Source: Fremontodendron californicum
Taxonomy: Eukaryota > Streptophyta > Magnoliopsida > Malvales > Malvaceae
DNA: 64,000 bases
Reading direction: 5' to 3'
Assembly: GCA_030761205.1 (NCBI GenBank)
Contig: JAULJL010000025.1
Span: forward strand, 7,321,501 to 7,385,500
Under the pieces are notes generated by a model that worked only from the letters and a program-made list of their open reading frames with translations, searched no databases and was not told the DNA's origin. Made by a program: the position numbers and the translations under genes. Positions 11,760-22,962 of this stretch are shown here, piece after piece (within the stretch, counting starts at the first letter, position 1; every line of letters begins with the position of its first letter).

Positions 11760-13181
11760 AGAAGGTTGTTGAAGGAACTTCACTTGTCTCAAGACGAAGC
11801 TACAAAGATTTGCATTAATAATAAGTCCGCACAAGCTCTTGCTAAGAACCCGGTGTTCCATGATCGAAGCAAGCATTTAGATACAAGGTATCATTTCATT
11901 AGAGATTGCATTGCTAAAAAGGAAGTGGAGCTCAAGTATGTGAAGACTCAAGATCAAATTTCGGATATCCTCTCAAGTTTGAAGTTTTTTGAAGATTGCG
12001 TAATAGTCTTGGAGTGAAGAAGAAAATTGCAAATTAAGGGGGAATGTTGAAAATAATAATTTGCAACCATCTAGAATGTTTGTGTCTAGATTCATGTGTC
12101 TTCTTCTAGATTAAGTGTGTGCTTTGTATTTGGTGATTCATGTATGGCTTATTAATGAAGTTCATGATGTATCTAGAATTTATTATGGTTCAAAAAAAAA
12201 AGTAGTGAGTTGTTTCATGGAAGCTCGTACGTCCACTCACATGAAAATTGCTAAAAGAATTCTTCGTTACCTAAGAGGTACTATTGATTTTGGGCTATTT
12301 TATTCATCATCTAATGATTTCAAGCTTGTGGGATTTTGTGATAGTGATTTTGCGGGAGATATTGATGATAGAAAGAGCACCACCGGTTTTGTATTTTTTA
12401 TGGGAGATTGTGCAATCACATGGAGTTCTAAGAAGCAATCCATCGTCACACTTTTAACTTGTGAATCCGAATATGTGGCGGCAACTTCTAGCACTTGTCA
12501 TGCTATTTGGCTTAGAAAGTTGAGTTGTATTCTGTTCCTCAATATTTCTCTTATTTTCTAACAAAGTGGTATCAAGAGCCATTTTCCTTGTCTTTGAGAG
12601 ATGGCTAACAGTGGTTTATCTTCATTCCAATTTCCTCGTCTTACAAAGGAAAATTATGATACTTGGAGTCTTCGTATGAAAGCTTTGCTTGGCTCACAAG
12701 ATGTGTGGGAGATTGTAGATAAAGGCTATACTTCACCAATAGATGAAGTATCATCGTCTCAAGAAGAGAAGGATGCTTTGGCAAAGATAAAGAAGAATGA
12801 TCAACAAGCCCTTGCTCTCATCCATTAAGGTTTGGATGAAACAATGTTCTTGAAGGTAGCGGATGCTACTAACGCAAAGCAAGCTTGGGAGATTTTGAAA
12901 AACTCCCTCCAAGGAGTTGACAAAGTGAAGAAAGTGCGACTCCAAACGTTACGTGGAGACTTTGAAGCTTTGCAAATGAAGGATTCCGAATCCATTTTGG
13001 ATTATTGCTCAAGGGTGAAGGCTATAGTGAGCCAATTGAAGAGATATGGTGAAGATATAGAAGATGTTCGTGTGGTGGAGAAAATTCTTCGTTCCATAAC
13101 GCCAAAATTTGATTATGTGGCATGTGTCATAGAGGAGTCAAAAGATTTAGACTCCATGACAATTGAGGAACTAGAGGAGTC
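11760..13181 (+). mobile_element. Scrambled, inverted piece of the same Copia family
   Basis: This 1.4-kb block is opposite in strand to the element around it and joins three non-adjacent parts of the family. Part one (11760-12190) is the RNase H end, the polypurine tract and about 147 bases of the 3' LTR, then a run of ten A. Part two (12201-12516) is the end of reverse transcriptase and RNase H (FMEARTSTHMK to ATSSTCHAIWL). Part three (12518-13181) is the last 45 bases of an LTR, the primer site and the first 190 codons of gag, with a TAA at 12826-12828. It replaces a short stretch between protease and pre-integrase. Template switching during reverse transcription, followed by integration or recombination, is the likely origin. 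Confidence 0.88.
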
Positions 13182-14337
13182 AAATTGTACATTTCCCTCG
13201 AATTTGAACTTTTGAAGAGTCTCCAAAGGAAACATTGCCATTTACATTCTCATCAAGCTCAACAAACTTTTCTTTGTAGCCGCACATGTGATTGCTTGCT
13301 CCATTGTCCAAGTACCACGAACTTTTGTCATCCTTCTCATCACTTTTGAGTGCTAGTAACAAGGTTGGCTCCTCCTCATCTTGCTTGTAACCAACAAGAT
13401 TTACTTTCTCCTCCTTATCATTGGAAGCACTACGACACTCCCAAGAATAATGGCCATATTTGTGACAATTATAATACTCAATTTTAGACTTATCATACCT
13501 TCCTTCATTTGATCTATGATAGTTTCCTCTTCCTCTTCCTTTTCCACGACCTCTAAAGGATTGATGGTTTTTATCTTCATTGTTGGCATTATCTTGGTTG
13601 CTTCTTCCTCTACCTCCTTGGCCACGACCACGAACACGTCCTCTTCCTCTTTAGCTCTTTTCACCTCCACAATCTTTCAAAGAAACTTTTGATTTGAGGA
13701 CTTGCTCCAAAGGCTCTTCATGCCTCTTCTTGATCTTGTCTTCTCTAGCTTGTAGGGACCCCTCTAGTTCCTCAATTGTCATGGAGTCTAAATCTTTTGA
13801 CTCCTCTATGACACATGCCACATAATCAAATTTTGGCGTTAAGGAACGAAGAATTTTCTCCACCACACGAACATCTTCTATATCTTCACCATATCTCTTC
13901 AATTGGCTCACTATAGCCTTCACCCTTGAGCAATAATCCGAAATGGATTCGGAATCCTTCATTTGCAAAGCTTCAAAGTCTCCACGTAACGTTTGGAGTC
14001 GCACCTTCTTCACTTTGTCAACTCCTTGGAGGGAGTTTTTCAAAATCTCCCAAGCTTGCTTTGCGTTAGTAGCATCCGCTACCTTCAAGAACATTGTTTC
14101 ATCCAAACCTTGATGGATGAGAGCAAGGGCTTGTTGATCCTTCTTCTTTATCTTTGCCAAAGCATCATTCTCCTCTTGAGACGATGATGCTTCATCTATT
14201 GGTGAAGTATAGCCTTTATCTACAATCTCCCACACATCTTGTGAGCCAAGCAAAGCTTTCATACGAAGACTCCAAGTATCATAATTTTCCTTTGTAAGAC
14301 GAGGAAATTGGAATGAAGATAAACCACTGTTAGCCAT
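13182..14337 (-). pseudogene. Copia gag and start of protease, broken
   Basis: The frame starts at MANSGLSSFQFPRLTKENYD (14337) and follows the Copia gag_2/UBN2 pattern. A TAA at 13653-13651 stops it after 228 residues. The same frame then continues through an Arg/Gly-rich stretch and a zinc knuckle around 13480-13440. The first Cys of the CX2CX4HX4C knuckle is replaced by Tyr (YYNCHKYGHYSWEC). The protease start WYLDNGASNHMCG follows near 13315-13280. The frame ends at about 13182, where the inverted insert begins, so most of protease is missing. The beginning is certain; the coding loss is direct observation. Confidence 0.93.
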
Positions 14338-14358
14338 CTCTCAAAGACAAGGAAAAAT

Positions 14359-14372
14359 GGCTCTTGATACCA
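14359..14372 (-). other. Copia primer-binding site
   Basis: On the minus strand TGGTATCAAGAGCC lies three bases inside the 5' LTR. It is the usual Copia primer site complementary to the 3' end of initiator methionine tRNA. Confidence 0.88.
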
Positions 14373-14375
14373 TTT

Positions 14376-14662
14376 TGTTAGAAAATAAGAGAAATATTAA
14401 GGAAGAGAATACAACTCAACTTGTATTTCAATCTCCAAGTACAATAGGTATATATAGGCACACTAGGTGACCTCTTAACATTTAGTTACATGAACCTCAT
14501 TAATAAACCATACATGAACCATAATAAATTCTAGATACATCATGAACTTCATTAATAAGCCATACATGAATCACCAAATACAAAGCACACACTTAATCTA
14601 GAAGAAGACACATGAATCTAGACACAAACATTCTAGATGGTTGCAAATTATTATTTTCAACA
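14376..14662 (-). repeat. Copia 5' LTR (right copy)
   Basis: A 287-bp LTR, the same length as its partner at 8103-8389, with about four differences by eye. A TATATATA box at about 14449-14456 would start transcription leftward into gag. The target duplication GTTGT follows at 14663-14667. Confidence 0.95.
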
Positions 14663-14667
14663 GTTGT
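14663..14667. other. Target-site duplication GTTGT (right copy)
   Basis: Matches 8098-8102 exactly and closes the Copia insertion. Confidence 0.9.
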
Positions 14668-15305
14668 TGCCAATATGGATGTACAAATCTGAACAGGGCA
14701 GGCACTCCATCATCAATTCAATCAAAAATGAAAAATCAGTTTTATCATAGATGTCCCTGTCAACTGCCGACACAAGCAAACCAGCAGCTGCTGAATTTTG
14801 AGAATGTGAACTTTTTAAGTGAACCCTTCCTACCATCTCAAACTTCATTCTTTGACCTAACATGCGATCATATAGTGATTTACACTTTAAAGGGTATTGA
14901 CGGTTTATCAGTGATATGTGATCATCTTAGAACAAGCAAGTGGAACGAAAGGGGGTCAGAAAACCATAAATATTTCATCAAACCATCACGGTACAGAAAG
15001 ATTCACATCATTAGCAACCGGCTTTAGAATAATTCATTGACAAGCTAGTGCTCACTGCTCACATGAAATTTGCTTCAGAGATATGAGATTATGATTGCCT
15101 ATGTCCAATGACCAACAAGCTGCATGCTACTACTACTATATGCTCAAATATGATACAGCAATGGTTCTTAAACAAGAATAAATAGTGGTCACTGATGGCA
15201 TTACAACTAAATTCAAATCTCAAATTGTAAAAATTTTGCACCATGAAGCTAACAATCTCCAAAATCCTCCTTTCAGGCTCATGTAGTGTCTTCCTCAATT
15301 GTCTA
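14668..15305. other. Downstream flank of the small minus-strand gene
   Basis: The 3' UTR of the small gene at 15306-19143 should occupy the right part of this stretch. I see no other gene. The open frames here have no recognisable domains. Confidence 0.5.
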
Positions 15306-18300
15306 TTATGTTGGCCACTCCCCACCTTTCTCACCAGCATCACCGGCTACAACATCGGTTGTTTTTGAAGGAGGTGGTTCTGCACATGCCCTCAAAACGG
15401 CTTCATTCTGAAAGAAATAAACATTTTCATTATCTCAAAAATATATAAATTTTGAAGGATTATATCTAAAATGATTGAGCAAAAATATAATGATCCAAGA
15501 GTCCCACGTTATGGGATCAACACTCTGCAAATTCATTGGTATACAGGGAAATAAAAGGGTAAAAAAAAAAGAAGCGGGGGGGCAATTACAGTAACCTAAA
15601 CATTTCATAGTTTTGCAGCAAGCAGATGGATGAAAGCCAAAGGTATCATGATTCGATTATCATAAGCCCCTTAGAAAAGTGATCATCAGAGACTTTTATT
15701 GAATGCAACGCAAACAGTAAAACAGAAGACCCCAGGCTGATTTCTTTCTTAAATGGTTATAAAATGGTGCTTTTTCAGTTGGAGGTCTGGGCCTTAAAGG
15801 AAGCAAAACTGGTGATAGGCAGGCTAAGTCCCAGCAGCGGCAAATCGTATCTCTGAACCGCTAAATAAAAGCTATGTTAGGTTTCGTTCATATAATGGTT
15901 GAAGTCATAAGTCTATTTCACAGATAACAAGCATAAAATAGGATTTGAATCCACCGCCAAAGGCCACTGCAAAAGGTCAAGTACTTGCATTTACCAAAAT
16001 AATGTTTTCTCAGAATATTACATGGTTGTAATTAAATAATTTCTTTTTTGCAGAAGATAAGAACTCAAGGAGTGTTTAGATCCAAGCAAATGAAAGGCCC
16101 AATAGATGCTGATTCTCTTAACTGAGTACCACCATGACTAAAAATTCATGGTAAGTAGACAACCTAATGTGAGAAATTTAAACTACATTATGTCCATGTA
16201 GAATATGACTGCAATCAATCGACCAACCAAATTATTAGATATAAAGTAAAAATATCCCAGGGACACCTGAATCCCATACTATCCCTTCTTCAGGACTCAA
16301 GATTTACTAACCCTTTCTGAGTGCTCAGTTCTAAACCACTCAACTCGAGTTCACTGATCAGACACATCTAATGCCAGCCAACCTCTATAAGCCCTTAAAA
16401 ACAACACAGACAGAACATCAACTCTCAAAACTTGTTCTACATCAGCATCGAATATCCCCATCCATGCCAATGGCCATAAAACGGAAGAACCATCTTGTAA
16501 GAGCTACAGAAAAGGACACACACAACAACAAATAGGAAAACGTCACTCCTGAATAGTGAATTACTCTTAAGACGAAATCTAGACTAACACGACTTTACAC
16601 CAAATGAAATTAAACTCTCTATGCTATCTTGAGCATGTATGATTGATTTTGCAATTTATTGTGGGTACAAAGTTTGCAACTAAATTCAGAGTCTGAGTCC
16701 AAATATACATAGCTCTAAGGATGGGTTTGGTTTGGAGAATGTTTCGTTACGGTTGGTAATAGGATTTCCCCTTACAAGATGACGAAGTCACATTCCCATT
16801 AATTTTACATGCATGCTTTTGGTTGACCGTCCTTTCATTGAAGATGATCATATTTGGTTGGCAGGAATGTAATATTCCGGAATCGTCACATTACTAAAAT
16901 ACCCTTTACTTTCTACAAGCCAATACTAGATGGTGACTTGCAGTGTGAGAGTTCTAATTTTTAGGATGTCTGCCTGCCTTCCTTGACCTTGCCTTGACCT
17001 TGATTCACTATTTTTCTAATATCCTACAGCTACAATACAAACATGACTCACTTTTTCTTACTTGATCCTTATCTTTTTCTACCATTGACTTACTATACAT
17101 TTTCAAAGACAGCCATGGCCACAGACTTTATCTTTTAATTTGTATCAACTACTATAAATTATACAAGTAGAAATTATTGAATAGAATTTAGTACAAAGGA
17201 TCAGACAGTAATAATTCAGCGAAAGAAGAAAGAGTCCAAATAATAAATAAAATTGCAAACACAACAATAATTGTACTCCTGGGCAATTTTGAAAATAGGG
17301 ATCGTTTCTCAGGAAGTGGTCACTCAATTGCGGGCATTGATGGATCCAGGTCTCTTCTTCTCTTTTTTTTCTTTTTCTATTTGCTACTACTTTTTCTTTT
17401 CTTTTCTTGGAAATTCAACTCAACCGGATAACATGTTTTCTTATTCAACGCCACTCAAATCAAATATGTTCAACTCTCTTCCTTTTTTTACTAAACTGTC
17501 AAGAATATTTCAATAACATGGTTTTTTTTTTTTTTTTGCTAAACCCATAACCAAAAACCACAAGATTAACGGCATCCCAAAAAAAAAAGAAAAAAAGAAA
17601 GAAAAGGAAAGGAAAAAGAGAAAATGTGGAGCAAAAAAAAATACCCAGAAGAAAGAGGGATTGTCGAGGGACCGACGATGGGTTTGATTGTCGAGAGACT
17701 ATCGTGGCATTGCAACTTTGGAGGAGGAGAGAAAAGTAGCTAGGGTTGATTGAAGAAGAGAATCTGCTGCATAATTAGGTTTTGGTATGTTTAGGATGGT
17801 ATGGGTTCGTAATTACTGACAAAAATAAAAGTAAAATGGTCTCAAATGTTAAAGTAGTAAGGGCATAAAAGAGAAAAATGTTACATTACCTCCGTAATGT
17901 AACAATACTTAAGGCTGAGGTGGGTATGACATTACCTCAATATGACTGAATAGTGTCACTGTAGGTAATTTAACATTACCAAATTTCAAGAATATTTTGA
18001 ATCAAACATGATTATCTCATGACGAAATCTCATATTATGGACGGTAATGAAAGATTATCCAAACCAAACGTGCCCGAAATGTAATAAACTGTCGGTGTTT
18101 ACTTGAACCTTGTTATGTGGAGATGACTACCTTGCCCCAGAGTTTATATTTTCCATTGAATTCTAACTACTTCCCAACACTAATGAATCATTTTAAAAAA
18201 TAAATCATCAATTACCAAGGCAAGAAACCCAGGAAGAAGAAAGGTTTTGGCATAAATTTTTTTAAAAGCTTAAGAATTGAAATGATAAGAAAATGTGTAA

Positions 18301-19143
18301 CTAAGCCAAAAGGGGTAAAACCAGAGTTATCAGTATCGGCCGTATCGGTCGGTACGTATCGTTTTTAAGGTAAATCGAAACGGTACCAATATCGTACCAT
18401 TTCAATTTTTGTACCGGCCTGTATCGATCTATATCGGTCAGTACAGGTACGTACCGGTCCGTACTAGTTGGTACAAGATTTTGATTTTTTAATTTTAAAA
18501 AAAAAAATCACTTATTTTATTTTTTAAACCAATTTCAATATTTTTTGTGTCATGATCATTTTTGTTTGTTTCATAACTACATTTAAAAATAAAAATGTTC
18601 ATTAAAATTAGGATATTGAACATAATTAATAATAATTTACTATATTTTTTAACATTTTAATATTTATTTTACCTATTTGATGTTTAAAAATTTTAGATAT
18701 TAGATATTAAATATTTAAAATTTATATTTGTATAAAAACATATATATGCATGTAATAGATGTATATTTTCATAAGTATATAATATATATTTTATTAAGAA
18801 ACTTGAAAATAGGCTATACATATAGATATATGAAAAAATATATAAAAAATACGGGTAAACACGAAACGGTACACCGAAACACACCAGTATCGGTATGTAC
18901 CAATATTAGAACAAAAATGATACGTCCATCGATACGGTACTGATTACCTTGCGTAAAACCCAAAAAAAAAAGCGTACAGTATTATTATATGAAAACAGGA
19001 AAAATGAGAGAAGATAAGATAAAGAGTTTTAGGACCTGCCAAATGCAATGGAGATGCTTCTTGGCGTTGGCTTTGTGGGTAGAAGTGAGCTTAATTCTCT
19101 TCCAAACGAGGCCTTCGGAGTCATGCTTCTTCACTATCTCCAT
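15306..19143 (-). CDS. Two-exon gene for a 69-residue protein of unknown function
   Basis: Exon 1 is 19143-19036 (ATG to ...HLHCIWQ, 36 codons) with donor CAG|GTCC. Exon 2 is 15407-15306 (NEAVLRACAEPPPSKTTDVV... to GGEWPT, stop TAA) with acceptor TTTCAG. Both ends fall between codons, so the frame joins cleanly. The N-terminal half is basic (KKHD, WKRIK, HKANAKKH) and has no signal peptide or membrane segment. The C-terminal half is small, Gly/Ala/Pro-rich and acidic. The coherent codon structure on both sides of a 3.6-kb intron, and an impression of similarity to small conserved plant proteins that I cannot name, support a real gene. I assign no function. The intron carries at least two DNA transposons. 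A cDNA read spanning 19036 to 15407 would settle the model. Confidence 0.68.
16722..18075. mobile_element. Non-autonomous DNA transposon in the small gene's intron
   Basis: The left end GGGTTTGGTTTGGAGAATG (16723) resembles the inverted right end, which read on the minus strand is GGGCACGTTTGGTTTGGATAA (ending about 18075). Internally, motifs around TAATGTNACATTACC recur on both sides. No transposase frame is visible. The GTTTGGTTTGGA terminus is common to several plant hAT and PIF-type small elements; without a clear target duplication the superfamily stays open. Confidence 0.55.
18320..18955. mobile_element. MITE with GTAC/CGATAC-rich termini
   Basis: The left end (GTTATCAGTATCGGCCGTAT, about 18325) matches the inverted right end (GTAATCAGTACCGTATCGAT, about 18949). 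Both ends hold several copies of a GTACCGATACGG-like word, while the centre is very AT-rich. It lies within the intron of the 69-residue gene, close to exon 1. No coding capacity. Confidence 0.6.
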
Positions 19144-19329
19144 CACTCTTGTTCCCCAAAATGCTCTTATTCCTCCTGCCAGCTCTCTCGCCCGCCCCTG
19201 CTTCCCTCAGCTCTCAACTCTTTTTCTATTTTCCAACTGCCCACTCCACCCCTGCTAACAGGCAAAGGAAAAAAATAATTTAATAAATAAATATCTTGAT
19301 TTATATTTGATGCATTGTCAGCAAATATA

Positions 19330-19961
19330 TATATATATTTGATTGGTTGGGTAGTTTAGTTAATGGAAGAGGTGATGGTTTGTTGGTGATTTGGGATAAA
19401 AATGAATTTATTAAGGTAAAGTGAAGTTTCGAGTCCAGCATATTTGGTTTGGGAGGGATGGCTCAAAGTGAAGTTTTACATGAAGATGAGATTTTGCTTC
19501 GTATTTTTAAGGATTTGGCAAAGCGTTTAAGTGAAATGGTTTGAAGAAAATAGCGATTCTTTATAAGGTTGTGGTGTTTATAATCCTGGAAATCGTATTG
19601 GAGTTGTTGTTAGTATCAAGGGGTGTAATTTAGATGAAGTGATGAAAATTGTTTAGAAGTTGCAATTTTGTTATGGGGTTATAAATATCAGGACGATGAG
19701 TAACCACAATTTTGAAGTTGCAATTCTGTCTTTGGTGCAAAAATTTGATTTAAGATTGCAAATGAAGGTGTTTTGCCTTGGTGTCTTTTGTTGTGTTAAG
19801 GTCTTAGCTTTGTATTCTTCTAAGTTTAAGGTGGTTTTTGTAATTTTGGATTTTATTTTAGATGGTCTTGTTTGTACTTGGAGAGGAGCTCTGTGCTCTC
19901 TGACTTTGTAACCTTTTGAGGTTACTTTTTAATAAAAATTTGTTGGCTGAGAAAAAAAAAA
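19330..19961 (+). mobile_element. Poly(A)-ended retroposon remnant, LINE-like
   Basis: The stretch ends with TTTTTAATAAAAATTTGTTGGCTGAG and then an A11 run, a common finish of plant LINE 3' ends. The upstream frames are broken and carry no domain I can name, so the assignment rests on the tail. The next element begins directly after the poly(A). Confidence 0.4.
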
Positions 19962-19965
19962 ATTA

Positions 19966-20116
19966 TATACTGACAGTGCATTTTACGATGCCACCATTAA
20001 AAGTTAAGTAATAAGGTTATGGTTAATTATAATTAGGGTTAGGATTAGGGTTAAGGATTAGAGTTAGGGGTTAGTTTTTTAATTAGGTATCATTGTAGGA
20101 TTCACTGTCGGTATAG
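19966..20116. mobile_element. Small MITE with a telomere-like centre
   Basis: TATACTGACAGTGCATTTTA at 19966 pairs with an inverted, diverged copy ending at 20116 (ATTGTAGGATTCACTGTCGG). Between the arms, at 20032-20084, are degenerate TTAGGG/TTTAGGG words. The size and structure fit a MITE. Confidence 0.6.
20032..20084. repeat. Degenerate telomere-like repeats
   Basis: Several ATTAGGGTTAGG-like words stand in tandem, resembling but not matching the plant telomere unit TTTAGGG. They form the loop of the small MITE, so they are most likely an element feature and not a telomere relic. Confidence 0.6.
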
Positions 20117-20428
20117 ACCTATACATTGACAATGCATCAAATACAAACCCTAAATATCTAACTTTATATTGAGCCCAAATTCTGGATTTGAGCCGATCCA
20201 TAAACTAAGGCCTCGTACACTCCCATGCCATGAACCCCACCTGACCTACTCTATCTTTAGGGGACTATTGATACTTCCCATGTCATGATTATAATGTAAT
20301 ATGATTTTTGAAAATATAATTTCTGAAAATGTAACTCTATCGCGTTTAGCATGCATAGGTAAGTGCTGATTAAAATCTTGGGAAAGTTACATTGACATGT
20401 TTGGTTCACTAAATATTTTACTAAAAAA

Positions 20429-22308
20429 AGGCGTTTGATATCATGAAAAGTGATAACTTTTCATGGAAAGTAATTGGTGGGAATGTGATTCCCATGTTTG
20501 GTATGTTAAAAAATACTCACTTTCCTAGGAATGTAACTTTCCTTGGAGAGTTACTTTTCCACAAGCATTGGAATATGATTCCCATGATAGAGGTGGGAAA
20601 GTAACTTTCTCATGTAGTTGAAAAATTAAAAAAATGTTAAGACAAAATTACCTTCTTTCTATTTGATTTAAAATTATCAATTGAAATTTTATTTTTAAAT
20701 ATTTAGTACAAATGCTTGTTAATAATAAATATCATTTAAATATTAAAATAATATTTAATTTGCATCCAGCCTTTTAATTTTTCAATTACATGAGAGTAAT
20801 TTCGAATATATTATTCACAAATATTTTTTTATCCTACAAGTAACTCAAATTACCAATTGAAATATTATTTTTAAATATTTAAAACAAATGTTTGTTAATA
20901 ATAAATATCATTGAAATATTTAAATAATATTTAATTTGTATCCAGTCTTTTAATTTTTCAACTACATGAGAATAACTTCGAAAATTTATTATTAACAAAC
21001 ATTTTTTATCCTAAAAGTAACTTAAATTATCAATTGAAATATTCTCTTTAAATATTTAGTACAAATGTTATGATAATAATAAATATCATTGAAATATTTA
21101 AATAATATTTAATTTATAGTCTTTTAATTTTTCAACTACATGAGAATAATTTTGAAATTTTATTATTAACAAACATTTTTTATCTTAAAAGTAACTCAAA
21201 TTATCAATTAAAATATTATTTTTTAAATATTTAGTACATATGTTTGTTAATAATAAATATCTTTAAAATATTTAAATAATATTTAATTTGCATTCAGCCT
21301 TTTAATTTTTCAACCACATGAGAGTAAATTCGAAAATTTATTATTAACAAACATTTTTTTAATCTTAAAAATAACTCAAATTACCAATTAAAATATTATT
21401 TTTAAATATTTATTATAAATATTTATTAATAATAAATATCATTTAAAAATGTTAAAAGTAATAAATTTTATATATTTTTGATAAGGGTAATTTCGAAAAT
21501 TACCATCACATTCACATGATTTTAATCAGCACTTTCCCATGTATACCAAATGCTGTAAAGTTACATTCCGAGAAATCACATTTTCAATAATCACATTCCA
21601 AAAATGTGATGATAATTTCCAAATTACTCATATCAAAAAATGCAAAATTATTAATTTTAACATTTTTCAATTATATTTATTATTAATAAATATTTGTATT
21701 AAATATTTAAAAATAATATTTCAATTGGTAATTTGAGTTAGTTTTAGGATAAAAAAATATTTATTAATATAAAATTTCGAAATTGCTCTCATGTAATTAA
21801 AAAATTAAAAAACTGGATGTAAATTAAATATTATTTAAATATTTCAATGATAAATAATATTTTAATTTATAATTTGAGTTACTTTTAGGACAAAAAAATG
21901 TTTGTTAATAATAAAATTTTGAAGTTACTCTCATGTAGTAGAAAAGTTAAAAGGTTGGATACAAATTAAATATTATTTAAATATTTCAATGATATTTATT
22001 ATTAACAAACATTTGTATTAAATATTTAAAAATAATATTTCAATTGGTAATTTTAAATCAAATTGGAAAAAAAGTAATTTTGTCTTAACAGTTTTTTTTT
22101 TTTTTACTTTTCAACTACATGAAAAAAGTTACTTTCTCACATTTTCTCATGCGAATCACATTGCAGTGCTTATGGGAAAGTAATTCCCAAATAAAAATTA
22201 TATTTCCAGAAAAGTAAGTATTTTTTTAACATATTAAATATGAGAATCACATTCTCACCAATTACTTTCTCAGAAAAATGATCACTTTTCATCATATCAA
22301 ACGTCTTC
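20429..22308. mobile_element. 1.9-kb foldback element with internal tandem repeats
   Basis: The ends match in inverted orientation over more than 200 bases: GGCGTTTGATATCATGAAAA (20429) against AGACGTTTGATATGATGAAA read from 22308 on the minus strand, both continuing through GAAAGTAATTGGTG. The left arm holds four to five tandem units of about 175 bases (20680-21480; landmark TAATTTTTCAACTACATGAG). The right arm holds two to three inverted units (21690-22080). The 110 bases at 20290-20400 pair in inverted form with 21490-21600, so two nested or rearranged copies may be involved. No open frame. The long, internally repetitive arms fit a Foldback-type element. Confidence 0.65.
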
Positions 22309-22957
22309 TAATGTCTTGTTTGTACTTTGTATACTTGTTTCAAAATAATATATCGTTTGTAAAATTAAAAAAAAAAAATTATTTTTATTATATTTAACTA
22401 TAATTACAAGTTTTTTTCTTTCTCCAAGTTAAGGGTAATTCAAAAAAAAAAAATCTTAAAATCAAATTTTAACTTAAATTTTTTTAAAAACTTTGTGCAA
22501 AGTCTAATTAAACAATATACATGGGACGGAGAGAATATTAACTTTTTTAGAAGATTACTTATTTACTAGTTAGGATTAGGAATAGTGTCAGTGCTTTGGA
22601 TTATTGCTAGAGTCGACAAAGTTAATTCAAACTCGAAAAAACTATTCAAACCGTCCGAATTTGAATCAAATCAATCCAATTTGATGAAAAAAATATAATC
22701 TATATCCACTCAACCTAATCCGAAATTATCTAAACACGAATGACCTAAAATGATACAAAAATTAAATTGATTTGATTGTATTTGAACCAGATAATGTGAA
22801 CGTAATTAATTCGAATATCAAATATGAAATAACTCAAATCTAAAATAACTCTAACCTTAAATAATAAAACACATAACAACTTGAAATAAGCTCGATTGCA
22901 ATCTCAATTATAGTTTTCACACTTTAGTGATTTTTGGTTATCGGCTTTTTGTGCATA
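22309..22957. other. AT-rich intergenic DNA
   Basis: No gene is seen. The part near 22620-22900 has repeated AACTCGAAA/CCGAATTTGAA words like those at 29640-29960, suggesting diverged copies of one unclassified repeat. Confidence 0.45.
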
Positions 22958-22962
22958 ACATG

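Larger units (their letters stand above)
8103..14662 (-). mobile_element. Complete but inactive Ty1/Copia LTR retrotransposon
   Basis: Full-length element of 6,560 bases, coding on the minus strand, bounded by 287-bp LTRs and GTTGT target duplications. The domain order on the minus strand is gag, protease, GAG-pre-integrase, integrase, reverse transcriptase, RNase H, which defines Copia. By eye the two LTRs differ at about four positions (about 1.4%), so the insertion is fairly recent. The coding region is dead. It has nonsense codons at 13653-13651, 11208-11206, 10606-10604 and 8648-8646, single-base losses near 10739 and 8936, a 431-bp tandem duplication in reverse transcriptase, and a 1.4-kb inverted insert of sequence from its own family. 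Any movement would need proteins supplied in trans. Confidence 0.95.
19303..20150. mobile_element. Outer inverted-repeat element ending ATATTTGATGCATTGTCA
   Basis: ATATTTGATGCATTGTCA at about 19304 recurs in inverted form (TGACAATGCATCAAATA) at about 20127-20145. The enclosed 800 bases hold a retroposon-like tail and a smaller inverted-repeat element. Either a MITE was split by later insertions, or two family members flank them. Confidence 0.45.

Noticed and set aside
11760..13181. A second, separately inserted Copia element
   Set aside because: It lacks paired LTRs and its parts are out of order; no target duplication was found, so it is a chimera and not an element.
20032..20084. Interstitial telomere from chromosome fusion
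   Set aside because: Too short and degenerate, and enclosed in a small inverted-repeat element.
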